Source of the DNA: an uncultured Prevotella sp.
GTDB lineage: Bacteria; Bacteroidota; Bacteroidia; Bacteroidales; Bacteroidaceae
Assembly (NCBI GenBank): GCA_945873145.1
Contig: CAMCBZ010000025.1
Span: forward strand, 1-39,914
Direction: 5' to 3'
Length of the DNA stretch: 39,914 nucleotides
The translations under genes were made by a program, and so were the position numbers. This document shows positions 1 to 7,775 of the stretch, in pieces. Positions within the stretch are counted from its first letter, which is position 1. Every line of letters starts with the position of its first letter. Below the pieces are notes generated by a model. It saw only the letters and a program-made list of their open reading frames with translations. It was not told the DNA's origin and ran no database searches.

Positions 1-2391
1 ATCAATACAGGAACCACAGATAAAGCTACAACTTTTATCCAATATGATGGTTGTTTCACGGGTATGACAAGTGTTACAGAAGTTAAAATAGTAGATGGCG
101 GTAACAATACAATTCCCAAAAATGCTTTTTACAAAGCATCGCTTAGCACTGCTGGTGTGAAATTAACGATTCCGTCCGACATCACAGGAATTGGAGATTA
201 TGCCTTCTATAATGCCTATTTCCCTACGACCCTTGACTTAAGCAAGTTCACATCCTATGGTGCCTCTGCCTTTGAAAACAATAAAGTATTTCAGGGTAAC
301 GATCAGAAAGTTATTGCTGTAAAGCCCTCAGGCGAAAACAGCGTCACGGTAGGCAGTAGGGCTTTCTGGAATACTCAGGCAACAGGGGTAGATGTCGACC
401 CCAATGTGACTTACAGCGGATGCGATAACAATGGTCCTTATAACGGTTCGAATATTAAAACCATCATATTCAATAGTGCCATCACTGACATTCCCGCTTA
501 TGTGTTCAACAATGCTGCGGCTATCCCTGCAGATTGCTCAGTAACCTGGCCAAAGAAGGTTGGTAACATTGGCGAAAAAGCTTTCTGTGGAGTGAAGTTT
601 GCAACAGCCATCCCAAAAGCAATGACCGGCACGATTGGAGCATCCGCTTACGCAGGCAACTCTATTTACGGACCGATAACGATTCCGGACGGCTGCACAG
701 GAATAGGTGAGAAAGCCTTTTATAATTGCGACAAAATCACAGGCGTCACAGTGCCCGCTACAACAACAAGTATCGGAGCGTCGGCATTTGCAGACTGTGC
801 TTCGCTCGAAGCACTGAACTTTGCCACCTTGCCTGAGGGCACAAAGCCAAATCTTGTATTGGGGGGAAGTATTATTGACAATGACCCGGCGATGAAGGGT
901 ATCACCATTACCAATGCTGTTAGTACCATTTATTACTCCAGCACCGACTCCAAAAACAACACCTTCAGCGGACTCCTCTATAGCCCGTTTACTGTAACAC
1001 TTAAATCTGACAAGGTTACAGCAACGGCAGGAAGTGTTGCCGGCGGCACATTCTTCTCCTTCAAAAAGAATGGCACAACTGCCTCACCCAATACGCTGAA
1101 TGTAGTGGCTGACGGTGTTGCCACAATTCCGGCGAATATGTTCAGCGAGAACGCGTCAGGAATTCGCACAAATTCCAACATCAATGTGCTGAAAATCTCT
1201 GGCAACAGCCTTACAGAAATCAAATCAGGTGCCTTCCAGAACAACCAAGAGCTTACATCCGTAGACCTTTCTGGTGCACCCCATCTTAAGAAGATTGATA
1301 GTAATGCATTCTCTAACTGCTCGATGACCTCAATAAACTTCGGTACTAACTGCGATATCGACATCATTGGCACGAGTGCTTTCGAGTCCTGCAAGAGTCT
1401 TGCCTCCATCACCATCGGCAAGGTAAAGACCCTTGGCGAATACGCTTTCAACAACTGCAGCAAGCTGGCCAATATCAACCAGACATCCGATGGCAAGAAC
1501 GACCTGCGAAGCTCCACACTGACAAGTATCGGGCGATATACTTTTGGCGGATGCTCCGCTCTCGCCAACCTTTACTTGCCCTCCACACTGATGCGCATCA
1601 ACGCAGATGCATTTACCAATGGCGAAGGCAAAGTTGCCGGATTAGTTTCCGCCAAAGGCGCGTATATCGAGACTTCTGCCGGGCACTGTTTCAACACGTT
1701 CTGCCGCGGCTTCGACGTGGATGTCGACAATGACATGAATACGACTGCTACCTCAACTGCCGCCACGGTATGGGCGGTCACCGGTATTGACAAGACAAAC
1801 ATGAAGGCCGTCCTGCAGCAGGTGACAACCTCTGCACCCTCATCAGAGAGTCATCTCAATGGATACATCATCTACAATAGTGTCAATGACAGCACAAGTA
1901 CCACCAGCGGCTATAAGACCTCCACAGACAAACTGAACTTGCACCTGATGTTCAACGACAGTTACAATGTCATTAAGAACACCAGCAGCATTACGAATGG
2001 CAATATGATGAGGGGTGTCATAGACGCGAAGACCTTCTCTGATGCCGACGAGGCCAGCCGTTGCTATGTCATCTGGGGTAGGGACCAAAAACTGCACCAC
2101 ATCAAACAGAACACCACGCTTGCTGCCGGTAAGGCTTACATAGACCCGGGTACAAGCGGAAACAGTGCCAAGTTAGACGGCTTCTCGTTCTTCTTCAGTT
2201 CAGAACCCTTCACGCCTACATCCATCAACGCGGTGAATGCTAATGCCGACAGCCATTCTGCAGCCCATGACAACGACGACAGTTACTACGACCTGCAGGG
2301 CCGCAAAGTCGATTTCCCGTCTACGGGCATCTATATCCATCATGGCCGCAAGGTAGTCATCACCCATCAACCACAAGCGTTCAACCTATAA
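1..2391 (+). CDS. BspA-like leucine-rich-repeat surface protein (5' end outside window)
   Basis: The frame is open from base 1, so the gene starts upstream and only the C-terminal ~796 residues are visible. The protein is built of repeated ~23-residue units such as IGASAFADCASLEALNF and IGEKAFYNC, the BspA/TpLRR (LRR_5) type of leucine-rich repeat, running to about residue 540. A non-repeat region follows. The last ~35 residues carry YYDLQGRKV...GIYIHHGRKVVI, the terminal module common on secreted Prevotella proteins. Members of this family are secreted or surface proteins that bind host or bacterial partners; the ligand here is unknown. The N-terminus and any signal peptide are not visible. 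A small acidic peptide gene follows after 13 bp and is probably co-transcribed. Base composition is more AT-rich than in the genes from 3.4 kb onward, as expected for an accessory region. Confidence 0.85.
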   Translation: MNTGTTDKATTFIQYDGCFTGMTSVTEVKIVDGGNNTIPKNAFYKASLSTAGVKLTIPSDITGIGDYAFYNAYFPTTLDLSKFTSYGASAFENNKVFQGNDQKVIAVKPSGENSVTVGSRAFWNTQATGVDVDPNVTYSGCDNNGPYNGSNIKTIIFNSAITDIPAYVFNNAAAIPADCSVTWPKKVGNIGEKAFCGVKFATAIPKAMTGTIGASAYAGNSIYGPITIPDGCTGIGEKAFYNCDKITGVTVPATTTSIGASAFADCASLEALNFATLPEGTKPNLVLGGSIIDNDPAMKGITITNAVSTIYYSSTDSKNNTFSGLLYSPFTVTLKSDKVTATAGSVAGGTFFSFKKNGTTASPNTLNVVADGVATIPANMFSENASGIRTNSNINVLKISGNSLTEIKSGAFQNNQELTSVDLSGAPHLKKIDSNAFSNCSMTSINFGTNCDIDIIGTSAFESCKSLASITIGKVKTLGEYAFNNCSKLANINQTSDGKNDLRSSTLTSIGRYTFGGCSALANLYLPSTLMRINADAFTNGEGKVAGLVSAKGAYIETSAGHCFNTFCRGFDVDVDNDMNTTATSTAATVWAVTGIDKTNMKAVLQQVTTSAPSSESHLNGYIIYNSVNDSTSTTSGYKTSTDKLNLHLMFNDSYNVIKNTSSITNGNMMRGVIDAKTFSDADEASRCYVIWGRDQKLHHIKQNTTLAAGKAYIDPGTSGNSAKLDGFSFFFSSEPFTPTSINAVNANADSHSAAHDNDDSYYDLQGRKVDFPSTGIYIHHGRKVVITHQPQAFNL

Positions 2392-2404
2392 TGACCTTAA
2401 AGCA

Positions 2405-2608
2405 ATGAAAAAAATGATATATGTAAAGCCATGTATGGAAGTCATCGTCATAAATGATCTTTGTGATACCGATCCTCCATACATGGGAACAGATTCGAAA
2501 ACAAACGTCGATGCTGGTGAAGCCTCTGCCAAGCAGAACAACTTCGACGAATTTGAGAATGAGGATAATGGTGTACGGAATTTCAACCTTTGGGATGATG
2601 ACGAATAA
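2405..2608 (+). CDS. Small acidic Prevotella-type peptide, unknown function
   Basis: This is a 67-residue protein starting 13 bp after the BspA-like gene. It begins MKKMIYVKP, a pattern (MKK-x-Y-x-x-P) that recurs in short Bacteroidales proteins, has a middle rich in D, N and E, and ends NLWDDDE. There is no transmembrane segment and no recognisable catalytic motif. Two cysteines (residues 10 and 20) lie in the N-terminal third. A hairpin terminator follows 43 bp after the stop, so it closes the transcript of the BspA-like gene. The start is supported by the close spacing and by the conserved-looking N-terminus. I know similar peptides in Prevotella genomes but not their role. A precursor-peptide or secreted-peptide role is only a guess. 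Confidence 0.65.
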   Translation: MKKMIYVKPCMEVIVINDLCDTDPPYMGTDSKTNVDAGEASAKQNNFDEFENEDNGVRNFNLWDDDE

Positions 2609-2651
2609 TGATTGTTGGGTCTAGTCCTAAACAGACTTCTCATTTATAATA

Positions 2652-2699
2652 GCGCACATGGGTCATTTGCCTATAAAAGACAAGCCCGTGTGCGTTTTT
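2652..2699 (+). terminator. Rho-independent terminator after the BspA-like / small peptide genes
   Basis: The inverted repeat GCGCACATGGG ... CCCGTGTGCG pairs over ten positions with one G-T wobble, has a ~23-nt loop, and is followed directly by TTTTTG. It lies 43 bp after the stop of the small peptide gene. Confidence 0.7.
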
Positions 2700-2812
2700 G
2701 TTTCCACGATGTATCATCAGGGCTTTTAAAGTGCTTTTGTGCAGATAGTGATAAGGTCGCTCGCATGATTGAGGAGGTGCTGATTATTTTATGAGCAGTG
2801 GAGTCCTAAGTT

Positions 2813-2839
2813 AAATCGTCAGTTGACAACTGACGATTT
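2813..2839. repeat. 27-bp palindrome, copy 1
   Basis: This is a perfect 13-bp inverted repeat around a single central A. The arm reads AAATCGTCAGTTG. The TTG used as the putative start of the DUF1016 remnant lies inside it (2823). A second palindrome of the same design follows 57 bp downstream. Confidence 0.85.
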
Positions 2840-3272
2840 AATAAGTTCCTCAATATTAGATGTCTATACAATTCGGCAGCTGACAACTGCCGAATTCCCG
2901 ATAGAGGATTTTATGAGCGTTGGCTTTACAAATCATATGCTGATTCTTTACAAGATAAAAGGTGAAAGCGAACGTCTTTTCTATATCAGTCAGTGCGCTC
3001 AAGGTAGTTGGACTATTGACACCCTCAAATATCACATAGCAGAAGACCTCTACCACAAGCAAGGTTCCATCCAGCACACCAACTTTAACCACACCATCTC
3101 CGACAATGATTTTAAGCGGAAGGCATTACAGTCTTTCAAGGATGAATATCTGCTCGACTTCATCAACATTGAGGCCCCTGAGGATGTTGACGAGCGGGTG
3201 ATTGAGCAGAGCATCATATCATTCAGAACATCAAAAATAGGAACACATACGTATAAGCTACTTGTGAAGTGA
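2823..3272 (+). pseudogene. Remnant of a DUF1016/YhcG-family PDDEXK nuclease gene
   Basis: The open frame encodes 149 residues, with a TTG at 2823 and a first ATG at 2913. Residues ~34-125 match the pattern I know from Bacteroidota YhcG/DUF1016 proteins: GFTNHMLILYK, then SERLFYISQCA..SW..DTL.YHI..DLYHK, then FKDEYLLDFINIEAPEDVDER. In intact family members this is followed by a PDDEXK nuclease domain of ~150 residues. Here the similarity stops right after ERVIEQSI, and the frame ends 22 residues later (SFRTSKIGTHTYKLLVK). The N-terminal DUF1016 helical part is also mostly missing. Both ends are therefore truncated, and I call it a pseudogene. The nuclease residues are not present anywhere in the following 150 bp. 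A short expressed derivative cannot be excluded. Confidence 0.7.
2870..2896. repeat. 27-bp palindrome, copy 2
   Basis: The architecture matches the copy at 2813-2839: 12 of 13 arm positions pair around a central A. Relative to copy 1, positions 3/25 and 7/21 have changed in pairs so that pairing is kept. Position 11 changed without its partner. Confidence 0.85.
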
Positions 3273-3335
3273 TGCTTAAGAAAATTGTACCATCATCTTC
3301 TTGTAAAAAGTTCTTTAGAAGATAATAAATGAGGC

Positions 3336-3368
3336 AGACGGGATGGAGAAGAAAACTTCATCCCATCT
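3336..3368. terminator. Candidate terminator between convergent genes
   Basis: The arms AGACGGGATG and CATCCCATCT pair at 9 of 10 positions, with a 13-nt loop, followed on the + strand by ACCTTTTATT. It lies between the DUF1016 remnant (+) and aspA (-). The T-tract is imperfect. Confidence 0.4.
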
Positions 3369-3420
3369 ACCTTTTATTCTATCATACAACAAGTATAGAT
3401 TTAGACCACCAATAAATCAT

Positions 3421-4854
3421 CTAGTTCGACGACAGATGCTTGGTGAGGAACTTGTGGGACTCGAGCATCTCCTTGGGGTCGAGGGCTTTGTCGAGCTCTT
3501 CCTTGGTCATGAGTTTATGCTCCAGCACGAGGTCGTAGACCGAGCGGCCTGTCTCGTTGGCCTCTTTGGCAATCTTAGAGCTGTTCTTGTAGCCGATGTA
3601 AGGATTCAGAGCAGTGACGATGCCGATGGAGTTCTTCACCATCTCGTAGCAACGCTCTTTGTTGACGGTGATACCGAGGACACACTCGTCGGTGAGGGTG
3701 GTGATGGCGTTGCTGAGCCACCAGAGACTCTCGAAAAGGCACTCGGTGATGACGGGCTCCATGACGTTGAGCTCAAGCTGACCGGCCTCAGCGGCAAAGG
3801 TCACGGTGGTGTCGTTGCCGATGACCTTGAAACAGGTCTGATTGGTCACCTCCGGAATGACAGGGTTGACCTTTCCCGGCATGATGCTGGAGCCGGGAGC
3901 TTTCGGCGGAAGGTTGAGCTCATGCAAGCCGCAGCGGGGACCAGATGCTAACAGGCGCAGGTCGTTGCAAATCTTCGAGATCTTCACAGCCAGACGCTTC
4001 AGTGCTCCCGAATAGCTGACATAGGCTCCCGTGTCGGGTGTAGCCTCCACGAGGTCGGGCGACGAGACGAAGCTCTCACCGGTGAGCTTGCTAAGGTTGG
4101 CGGCGCAGAGCTTGGCAAAGCCGGGCACAGCGTTCAGACCGGTGCCAATGGCAGTGCCTCCCATGTTGATTTCATGGAGCAGTTTCACGTTGCGCTCCAG
4201 GTTGAGGATCTCCTCCTCCAGGTTGTCGGCGTAGGCGTTGAACTCCTGTCCGAAGGTCATCGGCACGGCATCCTGCAACTGCGTGCGTCCCATCTTGATG
4301 GCGTCGCGATATTCGTCGGCCTTGTAGCGGAAAGCGGAGATGAGCCCGGTGAGCGAGCCGACGAGCGTCTTGTTCATGCGGATGATAGCCAGGCGGATGG
4401 TCGTCGGATAGACGTCGTTGGTCGACTGTCCGCAGTTGACGTGGTCGTTGGGATAACAATACTGATATTCTCCCTTCTTGTGGCCCATGATTTCCAGGGC
4501 GCGGTTGGCGATGACCTCGTTGGCATTCATGTTGACCGACGTACCGGCACCGCCCTGCATCATGTCGATGGGGAAGTTCTCGTGGAGTTTTCCGTCGATG
4601 ATCTCGCGGCAAGCCTGCGAGATAGCTCCTGCGATCTCGTCGTTGATGGTGCCCAACGCATGGTTGGTCTGCACGGCGGCGAGCTTGACGTAGGCGATGG
4701 CGATGACATAATCGGGATAGTCGCGCATCTTCTTGCGCGAAATATGATAGTTGTTGATGGCGCGTTGCGTCTGCACACCATAGTAAGCCTCAGCGGGCAC
4801 CTTGAGCTCGCCTAAGAGGTCAGACTCCACTCTGTATTTCTTTTCTTCTTCCAT
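3421..4854 (-). CDS. aspA: Aspartate ammonia-lyase (aspartase)
   Basis: The 477-residue product has the full length of the aspartase/fumarase superfamily. It catalyses L-aspartate -> fumarate + NH3 in the cytoplasm. Visible signatures, in order, are TSVNMNANEV (~105-114), the NCGQSTNDVYPT block (~140-151), TQLQDAVP (~191-198), and the flexible substrate-binding loop GSSIMPGKVNP (~321-331), whose second Ser is the catalytic base in the family. The N-terminus YRVESDLLGELKVP..AYYGVQTQRA favours aspartase over class II fumarase, though the two families are close. The gene stands alone. A TAnnTTTG box lies about 50 bp upstream. Functionally it links to the asparaginase and DcuB genes at 9.5-11.9 kb, which would supply aspartate and exchange C4-dicarboxylates. 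Confidence 0.93.
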   Translation of the reverse strand: MEEEKKYRVESDLLGELKVPAEAYYGVQTQRAINNYHISRKKMRDYPDYVIAIAYVKLAAVQTNHALGTINDEIAGAISQACREIIDGKLHENFPIDMMQGGAGTSVNMNANEVIANRALEIMGHKKGEYQYCYPNDHVNCGQSTNDVYPTTIRLAIIRMNKTLVGSLTGLISAFRYKADEYRDAIKMGRTQLQDAVPMTFGQEFNAYADNLEEEILNLERNVKLLHEINMGGTAIGTGLNAVPGFAKLCAANLSKLTGESFVSSPDLVEATPDTGAYVSYSGALKRLAVKISKICNDLRLLASGPRCGLHELNLPPKAPGSSIMPGKVNPVIPEVTNQTCFKVIGNDTTVTFAAEAGQLELNVMEPVITECLFESLWWLSNAITTLTDECVLGITVNKERCYEMVKNSIGIVTALNPYIGYKNSSKIAKEANETGRSVYDLVLEHKLMTKEELDKALDPKEMLESHKFLTKHLSSN

Positions 4855-4905
4855 AGTATAGTAGTAATTGTGAATGGTTGATGAAATGATTATTGTTTAC
4901 GCCTG

Positions 4906-4913
4906 CAAAGTTA
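4906..4913 (-). promoter_or_regulatory. Predicted -7 box of aspA
   Basis: On the minus strand the sequence reads TAACTTTG, which fits the Bacteroidota -7 consensus TAnnTTTG, about 50 bp upstream of the aspA start. No TTTG -33 box is present at the usual spacing. Confidence 0.5.
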
Positions 4914-5189
4914 AGCTTTTTCCCATGAACCTATTTATAAAAACCATACGCCTTTTTGTAAATAACGAAACGCAGCAGAAATATCAGAGGCGCCGAAGGG
5001 TCTTCGCCCGCTTTCCAAGAAGTATTCTCCTGTTTTCATCATAGGGGCACCCACATTGAATATATTGTCAGAGAGTGACAGTGCTTGCAACAGAAGCGAA
5101 TGAAAGGAGGATGTTCATGAAAACTGGTCTTCATGATCTTTAACGGGCTCAGGTGCAAAAGTCCGTGGCTGAGTCCGATGTAGTAGAAC

Positions 5190-5257
5190 GTCACCGATGC
5201 CTTAAGAGTCACCGACGCCTTAAGACAATCTTAAGGAACAGTTAAGTCAATCTTAAG
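5190..5257. repeat. Phased YTTAAG array, candidate operator of the ferritin-like gene
   Basis: CTTAAG occurs at 5201, 5219, 5230 and 5252, and GTTAAG at 5241. The last four sites are spaced exactly 11, 11 and 11 bp, about one helical turn each. An 18-bp tandem duplication (5190-5207 and 5208-5225, one mismatch) contains the first two sites. CAATCTTAAG is repeated 22 bp apart (5226 and 5248). The last site falls where the -33 element of the downstream promoter should be. Confidence 0.7.
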
Positions 5258-5278
5258 CATCTTTGGCGAGGAAGTCCG

Positions 5279-5286
5279 TACCTTTG
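5279..5286 (+). promoter_or_regulatory. Predicted -7 box of the ferritin-like gene
   Basis: TACCTTTG matches the TAnnTTTG consensus, 48 bp before the start codon. No TTTG sits 20 bp upstream; that position is occupied by the last CTTAAG site. Confidence 0.6.
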
Positions 5287-5334
5287 CACCGTCAAAAGAA
5301 AACAACAAGTATAAACATTTAAACAAAAATAGAC

Positions 5335-5790
5335 ATGGATAAGAAGAAATCGATCGAGGCTTTGCAGTTCCTCACCACAGAGTTGTCAAACGGTGCTTTC
5401 GTACACATGGTGCAAGGCAAGTACTTCGAGGCCCAGGGCTTTAAGAAGCTCGGTGAGAAATACACCGGCCATTATCAAGAAGAGATGGGATGGGTGGAGA
5501 AGTTCATCTCACGCATCCTCGACCTCGGCGGCGAAGTGAAGGTGGAGGACCGCAAGGGCAGCGAGATTGTCAAGACCCCTCTCGATTATGTCAAAGCCTA
5601 CCTCGACAGCCAGGAGAAGGGCGTGGAGATGCTCTACGGTTGCGTGGCGGAGGTCTGTGGTGATCCCACAACCTACGACTTGCTGAAGGCCTATCTCGCC
5701 GATGAGGAGGAAGACCTCTACTGGAGCCAGGAGCAGGTGGAGATGGCCGAGATGATTGGCGAGCAAAACTGGCTGGTCAAGCAAATGTAA
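5335..5790 (+). CDS. Bacterioferritin-related ferritin-like protein
   Basis: The 151-residue all-helical protein has the length and helix spacing of bacterioferritin and DPSL-type proteins. Acidic residues sit where the diiron ligands of E. coli Bfr would be: E16, E50, E94 and E125. Aligning EEMGW with the Bfr pattern E-x-x-H puts Trp53 in place of the metal-ligand His. DEEED puts Asp127 in place of the second His. Met51, the position of the haem ligand in Bfr, is kept. Cys103 and Cys108 are close together, which recalls DPSL proteins, but that comparison is from memory. The likely role is iron storage or peroxide defence in the cytoplasm. It is monocistronic, with a strong terminator 114 bp after the stop and an unusual phased array upstream. 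The altered ligands make the ferroxidase activity uncertain. Confidence 0.75.
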   Translation: MDKKKSIEALQFLTTELSNGAFVHMVQGKYFEAQGFKKLGEKYTGHYQEEMGWVEKFISRILDLGGEVKVEDRKGSEIVKTPLDYVKAYLDSQEKGVEMLYGCVAEVCGDPTTYDLLKAYLADEEEDLYWSQEQVEMAEMIGEQNWLVKQM

Positions 5791-5903
5791 CAAGCACGAG
5801 TAAGAGTCGTCTGACACCTTACCGGAAAGATGACAGAGACAGGGAGATGAAAGACGTGATAAGATACTTCACCGACAGCATTTCTCAGTGTTGTCTTGAT
5901 AGC

Positions 5904-5937
5904 AAGAGCGCAAGGGAAAAGGCCTTTGCGCTCTTTT
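5904..5937 (+). terminator. Rho-independent terminator of the ferritin-like gene
   Basis: A perfect 10-bp stem AAGAGCGCAA / TTGCGCTCTT with a 12-nt loop ends in a T-tract. Confidence 0.8.
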
Positions 5938-5972
5938 GGTTACAATTAGCACCATAATTCCGATATATTTCT

Positions 5973-5980
5973 TACCTTTG
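5973..5980 (+). promoter_or_regulatory. Predicted -7 box of the CDF / response-regulator operon
   Basis: TACCTTTG matches TAnnTTTG and lies 25 bp before the start codon of the CDF transporter gene. The -33 element is not clear. Confidence 0.55.
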
Positions 5981-6005
5981 CCAAATGAAATAAGATAAAG
6001 AAGAA

Positions 6006-7106
6006 ATGAATAGAAATCAGCAAATCATCCGCACGAGTGTGGTGGGCATCGCCGCGAACCTCTTCCTCGCCGCGTTCAAGGCTGTGGCAGGATGGGTGGC
6101 CGGCTCGGTGGCCATCGTCATGGACGCTGTCAACAATCTCAGCGATGCTCTCTCGTCGGTCATCACCATCGTGGGCACGAAACTCTCGGAGAAGCCCGCC
6201 GACCGCGACCATCCCTTTGGCTATGGCCGTGTGGAGTATTTCAGTGCCATCATCATCTCGGTCATCGTACTCTCCACGGGTATTCTCTCCTTAGTGGAGA
6301 GCGTGAAGAAGATTTTCAACCCTACCAATCCTTCCTATACCGCCGTCACGCTGACCATCATCATCGTAGCTATCGTCGTGAAGATAGTCTTGGGCTGGTA
6401 TGTGAAGAAGCAGGGTGTGAGGTTGCAGAGCAACGCCTTGGAGGCCAGTGGTGCCGATGCGACCTTCGATGCCGTGGTGACGCTCTCCACGCTCGTCTCC
6501 GCCGGCATCATGCTCTTCACGGGAGTCAACCTCGACGGCATCCTTGGATCCATCATCTCGCTCGTCATCATCAAGGCGGGCATCGATATGATTGGGGCTC
6601 CTGTGGGCCAGCTTCTCGGCAAGAGCATTCCGAAGGACATGATGCATCACATCATGCAGGACGTGAAGCAGTTTGCCGGAGTGCTCGGCGTCTATGATGT
6701 CATCCTCAACTACTATGGTCCCAACGCCATCATCGGCTCGCTCCACGTCAGCGTGCCCGAATCGATGACGGCCAACCGTATCCATGGCCTCACCAGGTCC
6801 ATCACCAAGCTGCTCTACGATAAATACCATGTCATTGTCACTGTGGGCATCTATGCAGTTTGCGACCATGGCAAGGAGAGTGAGCTGCAAAAGGGTGTGA
6901 TGGCTTTTCTGAAGAGCTATCCTCATATCGAGCAGGTGCATGGATATTTCTATCTTGAGGAAAAGCGTACCGTCACCTTCGACGTGGTGCATGACGATAC
7001 GGTGCATGACGACAATGCCTTCCAGTTCCAGCTCTTGCAGGACATCCGAAAGGTCTATCCCAACTATATTTTCAGCATCGTCATTGATCACATCTATAGC
7101 AAATAA
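6006..7106 (+). CDS. Cation diffusion facilitator (CDF) family metal exporter, possibly Mn(II)
   Basis: The 366-residue inner-membrane transporter has the six-helix CDF core and a C-terminal cytoplasmic domain. It exports divalent metal in exchange for protons. In TM2 the binding motif reads N43-x-x-x-D47 (within MDAVNNLSDALSS), and in TM5 D151-x-x-x-D155 (within DATFD). HPFGYGRVEY follows TM2, as is usual. Zinc exporters of the family normally carry H/D in these pairs. The N-D plus D-D combination is the one described for Mn(II) exporters such as MntE, so manganese is a reasonable inference. The C-terminal ~70 residues contain a second domain with HDD motifs. The response regulator gene starts 4 bp after the stop, so the two are co-transcribed and probably translationally coupled. 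Confidence 0.9.
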   Translation: MNRNQQIIRTSVVGIAANLFLAAFKAVAGWVAGSVAIVMDAVNNLSDALSSVITIVGTKLSEKPADRDHPFGYGRVEYFSAIIISVIVLSTGILSLVESVKKIFNPTNPSYTAVTLTIIIVAIVVKIVLGWYVKKQGVRLQSNALEASGADATFDAVVTLSTLVSAGIMLFTGVNLDGILGSIISLVIIKAGIDMIGAPVGQLLGKSIPKDMMHHIMQDVKQFAGVLGVYDVILNYYGPNAIIGSLHVSVPESMTANRIHGLTRSITKLLYDKYHVIVTVGIYAVCDHGKESELQKGVMAFLKSYPHIEQVHGYFYLEEKRTVTFDVVHDDTVHDDNAFQFQLLQDIRKVYPNYIFSIVIDHIYSK

Positions 7107-7109
7107 GCC

Positions 7110-7775
7110 ATGATAAAAATTCTTATCGTTGAGGACGAGCCCGGCATCTACACCTTTCTGCAAGAAGGGCTTACCGACGAAGGCTACGACACGCTTGTGG
7201 TCACTGACGGCAGTGACGCACTGCGTGACTTTGCTGAGTGGAAGCCCGACCTGGTGCTGCTCGACTGGATGCTGCCCACCATGGACGGAATCGAGGTGTG
7301 CCACCACATCCGTGCGACCGACGAGGCCACGCCCGTGCTCTTCCTGACAGCCAAAGACGGGGTTGAGGACACCATCAAAGGTCTGCGTACAGGTGCCAAC
7401 GACTATATCAAGAAACCTTTCTCCTTTGACGAGCTTCTGGAGCGCATCAAGATTCACTTCCGCAACAGACAACACGATGAGCTGCTGCGGCTGGGCGACA
7501 TCTCGGTCAATCTCACCACACATCAAGTGCTGGCCAACGACAAGGATGTGCAGCTGACAGTCCGAGAATTTGACCTGCTGGTCTATTTCATCAGGCACAA
7601 AGACCCTGTCTGCCCACGTGAGGATATTATCAAGGACGTGTGGGGCATCGACTTCCAATACGACACGGGAGTCATCGACGTGTTCATGAATGCTCTTCGC
7701 AGAAAGCTCCATTTGAAGACCGACGGCTGCATCAAGACCATCCGTGGCGTGGGCTTCATCGCCACAGACAGGTAA
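7110..7775 (+). CDS. OmpR/PhoB-family response regulator, orphan
   Basis: The 221-residue DNA-binding response regulator has a receiver domain at residues 1-118, with acidic pocket E8-D9, phospho-acceptor D52 (in LLDWMLP), T80 and K102 (in IKKPF). A winged-helix OmpR domain (~125-220) ends in the usual CIKTIRGVGFIA. All residues needed for phosphorelay are present, so it should be a working regulator. It follows the CDF exporter by 4 bp, and no histidine kinase gene is adjacent on either side. Control of metal export is the obvious idea from context but is not shown by the sequence. The partner kinase must be encoded elsewhere. Confidence 0.92.
   Translation: MIKILIVEDEPGIYTFLQEGLTDEGYDTLVVTDGSDALRDFAEWKPDLVLLDWMLPTMDGIEVCHHIRATDEATPVLFLTAKDGVEDTIKGLRTGANDYIKKPFSFDELLERIKIHFRNRQHDELLRLGDISVNLTTHQVLANDKDVQLTVREFDLLVYFIRHKDPVCPREDIIKDVWGIDFQYDTGVIDVFMNALRRKLHLKTDGCIKTIRGVGFIATDR

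Larger units (their letters stand above)
4855..5334. other. 480-bp divergent intergenic region, aspA / ferritin-like gene
   Basis: No coding region is supported here. From the left it holds the aspA -7 box (4906-4913, minus), an AT-rich stretch, about 200 bp with nothing I recognise apart from a short inverted repeat TCATGAA...TTCATGA near 5115-5140, then the YTTAAG array (5190-5257) and the -7 box of the ferritin-like gene (5279-5286). Confidence 0.6.

Noticed and set aside
2612..2794. 60-codon frame after the small acidic peptide gene
   Set aside because: It covers the terminator hairpin and has no recognisable feature.
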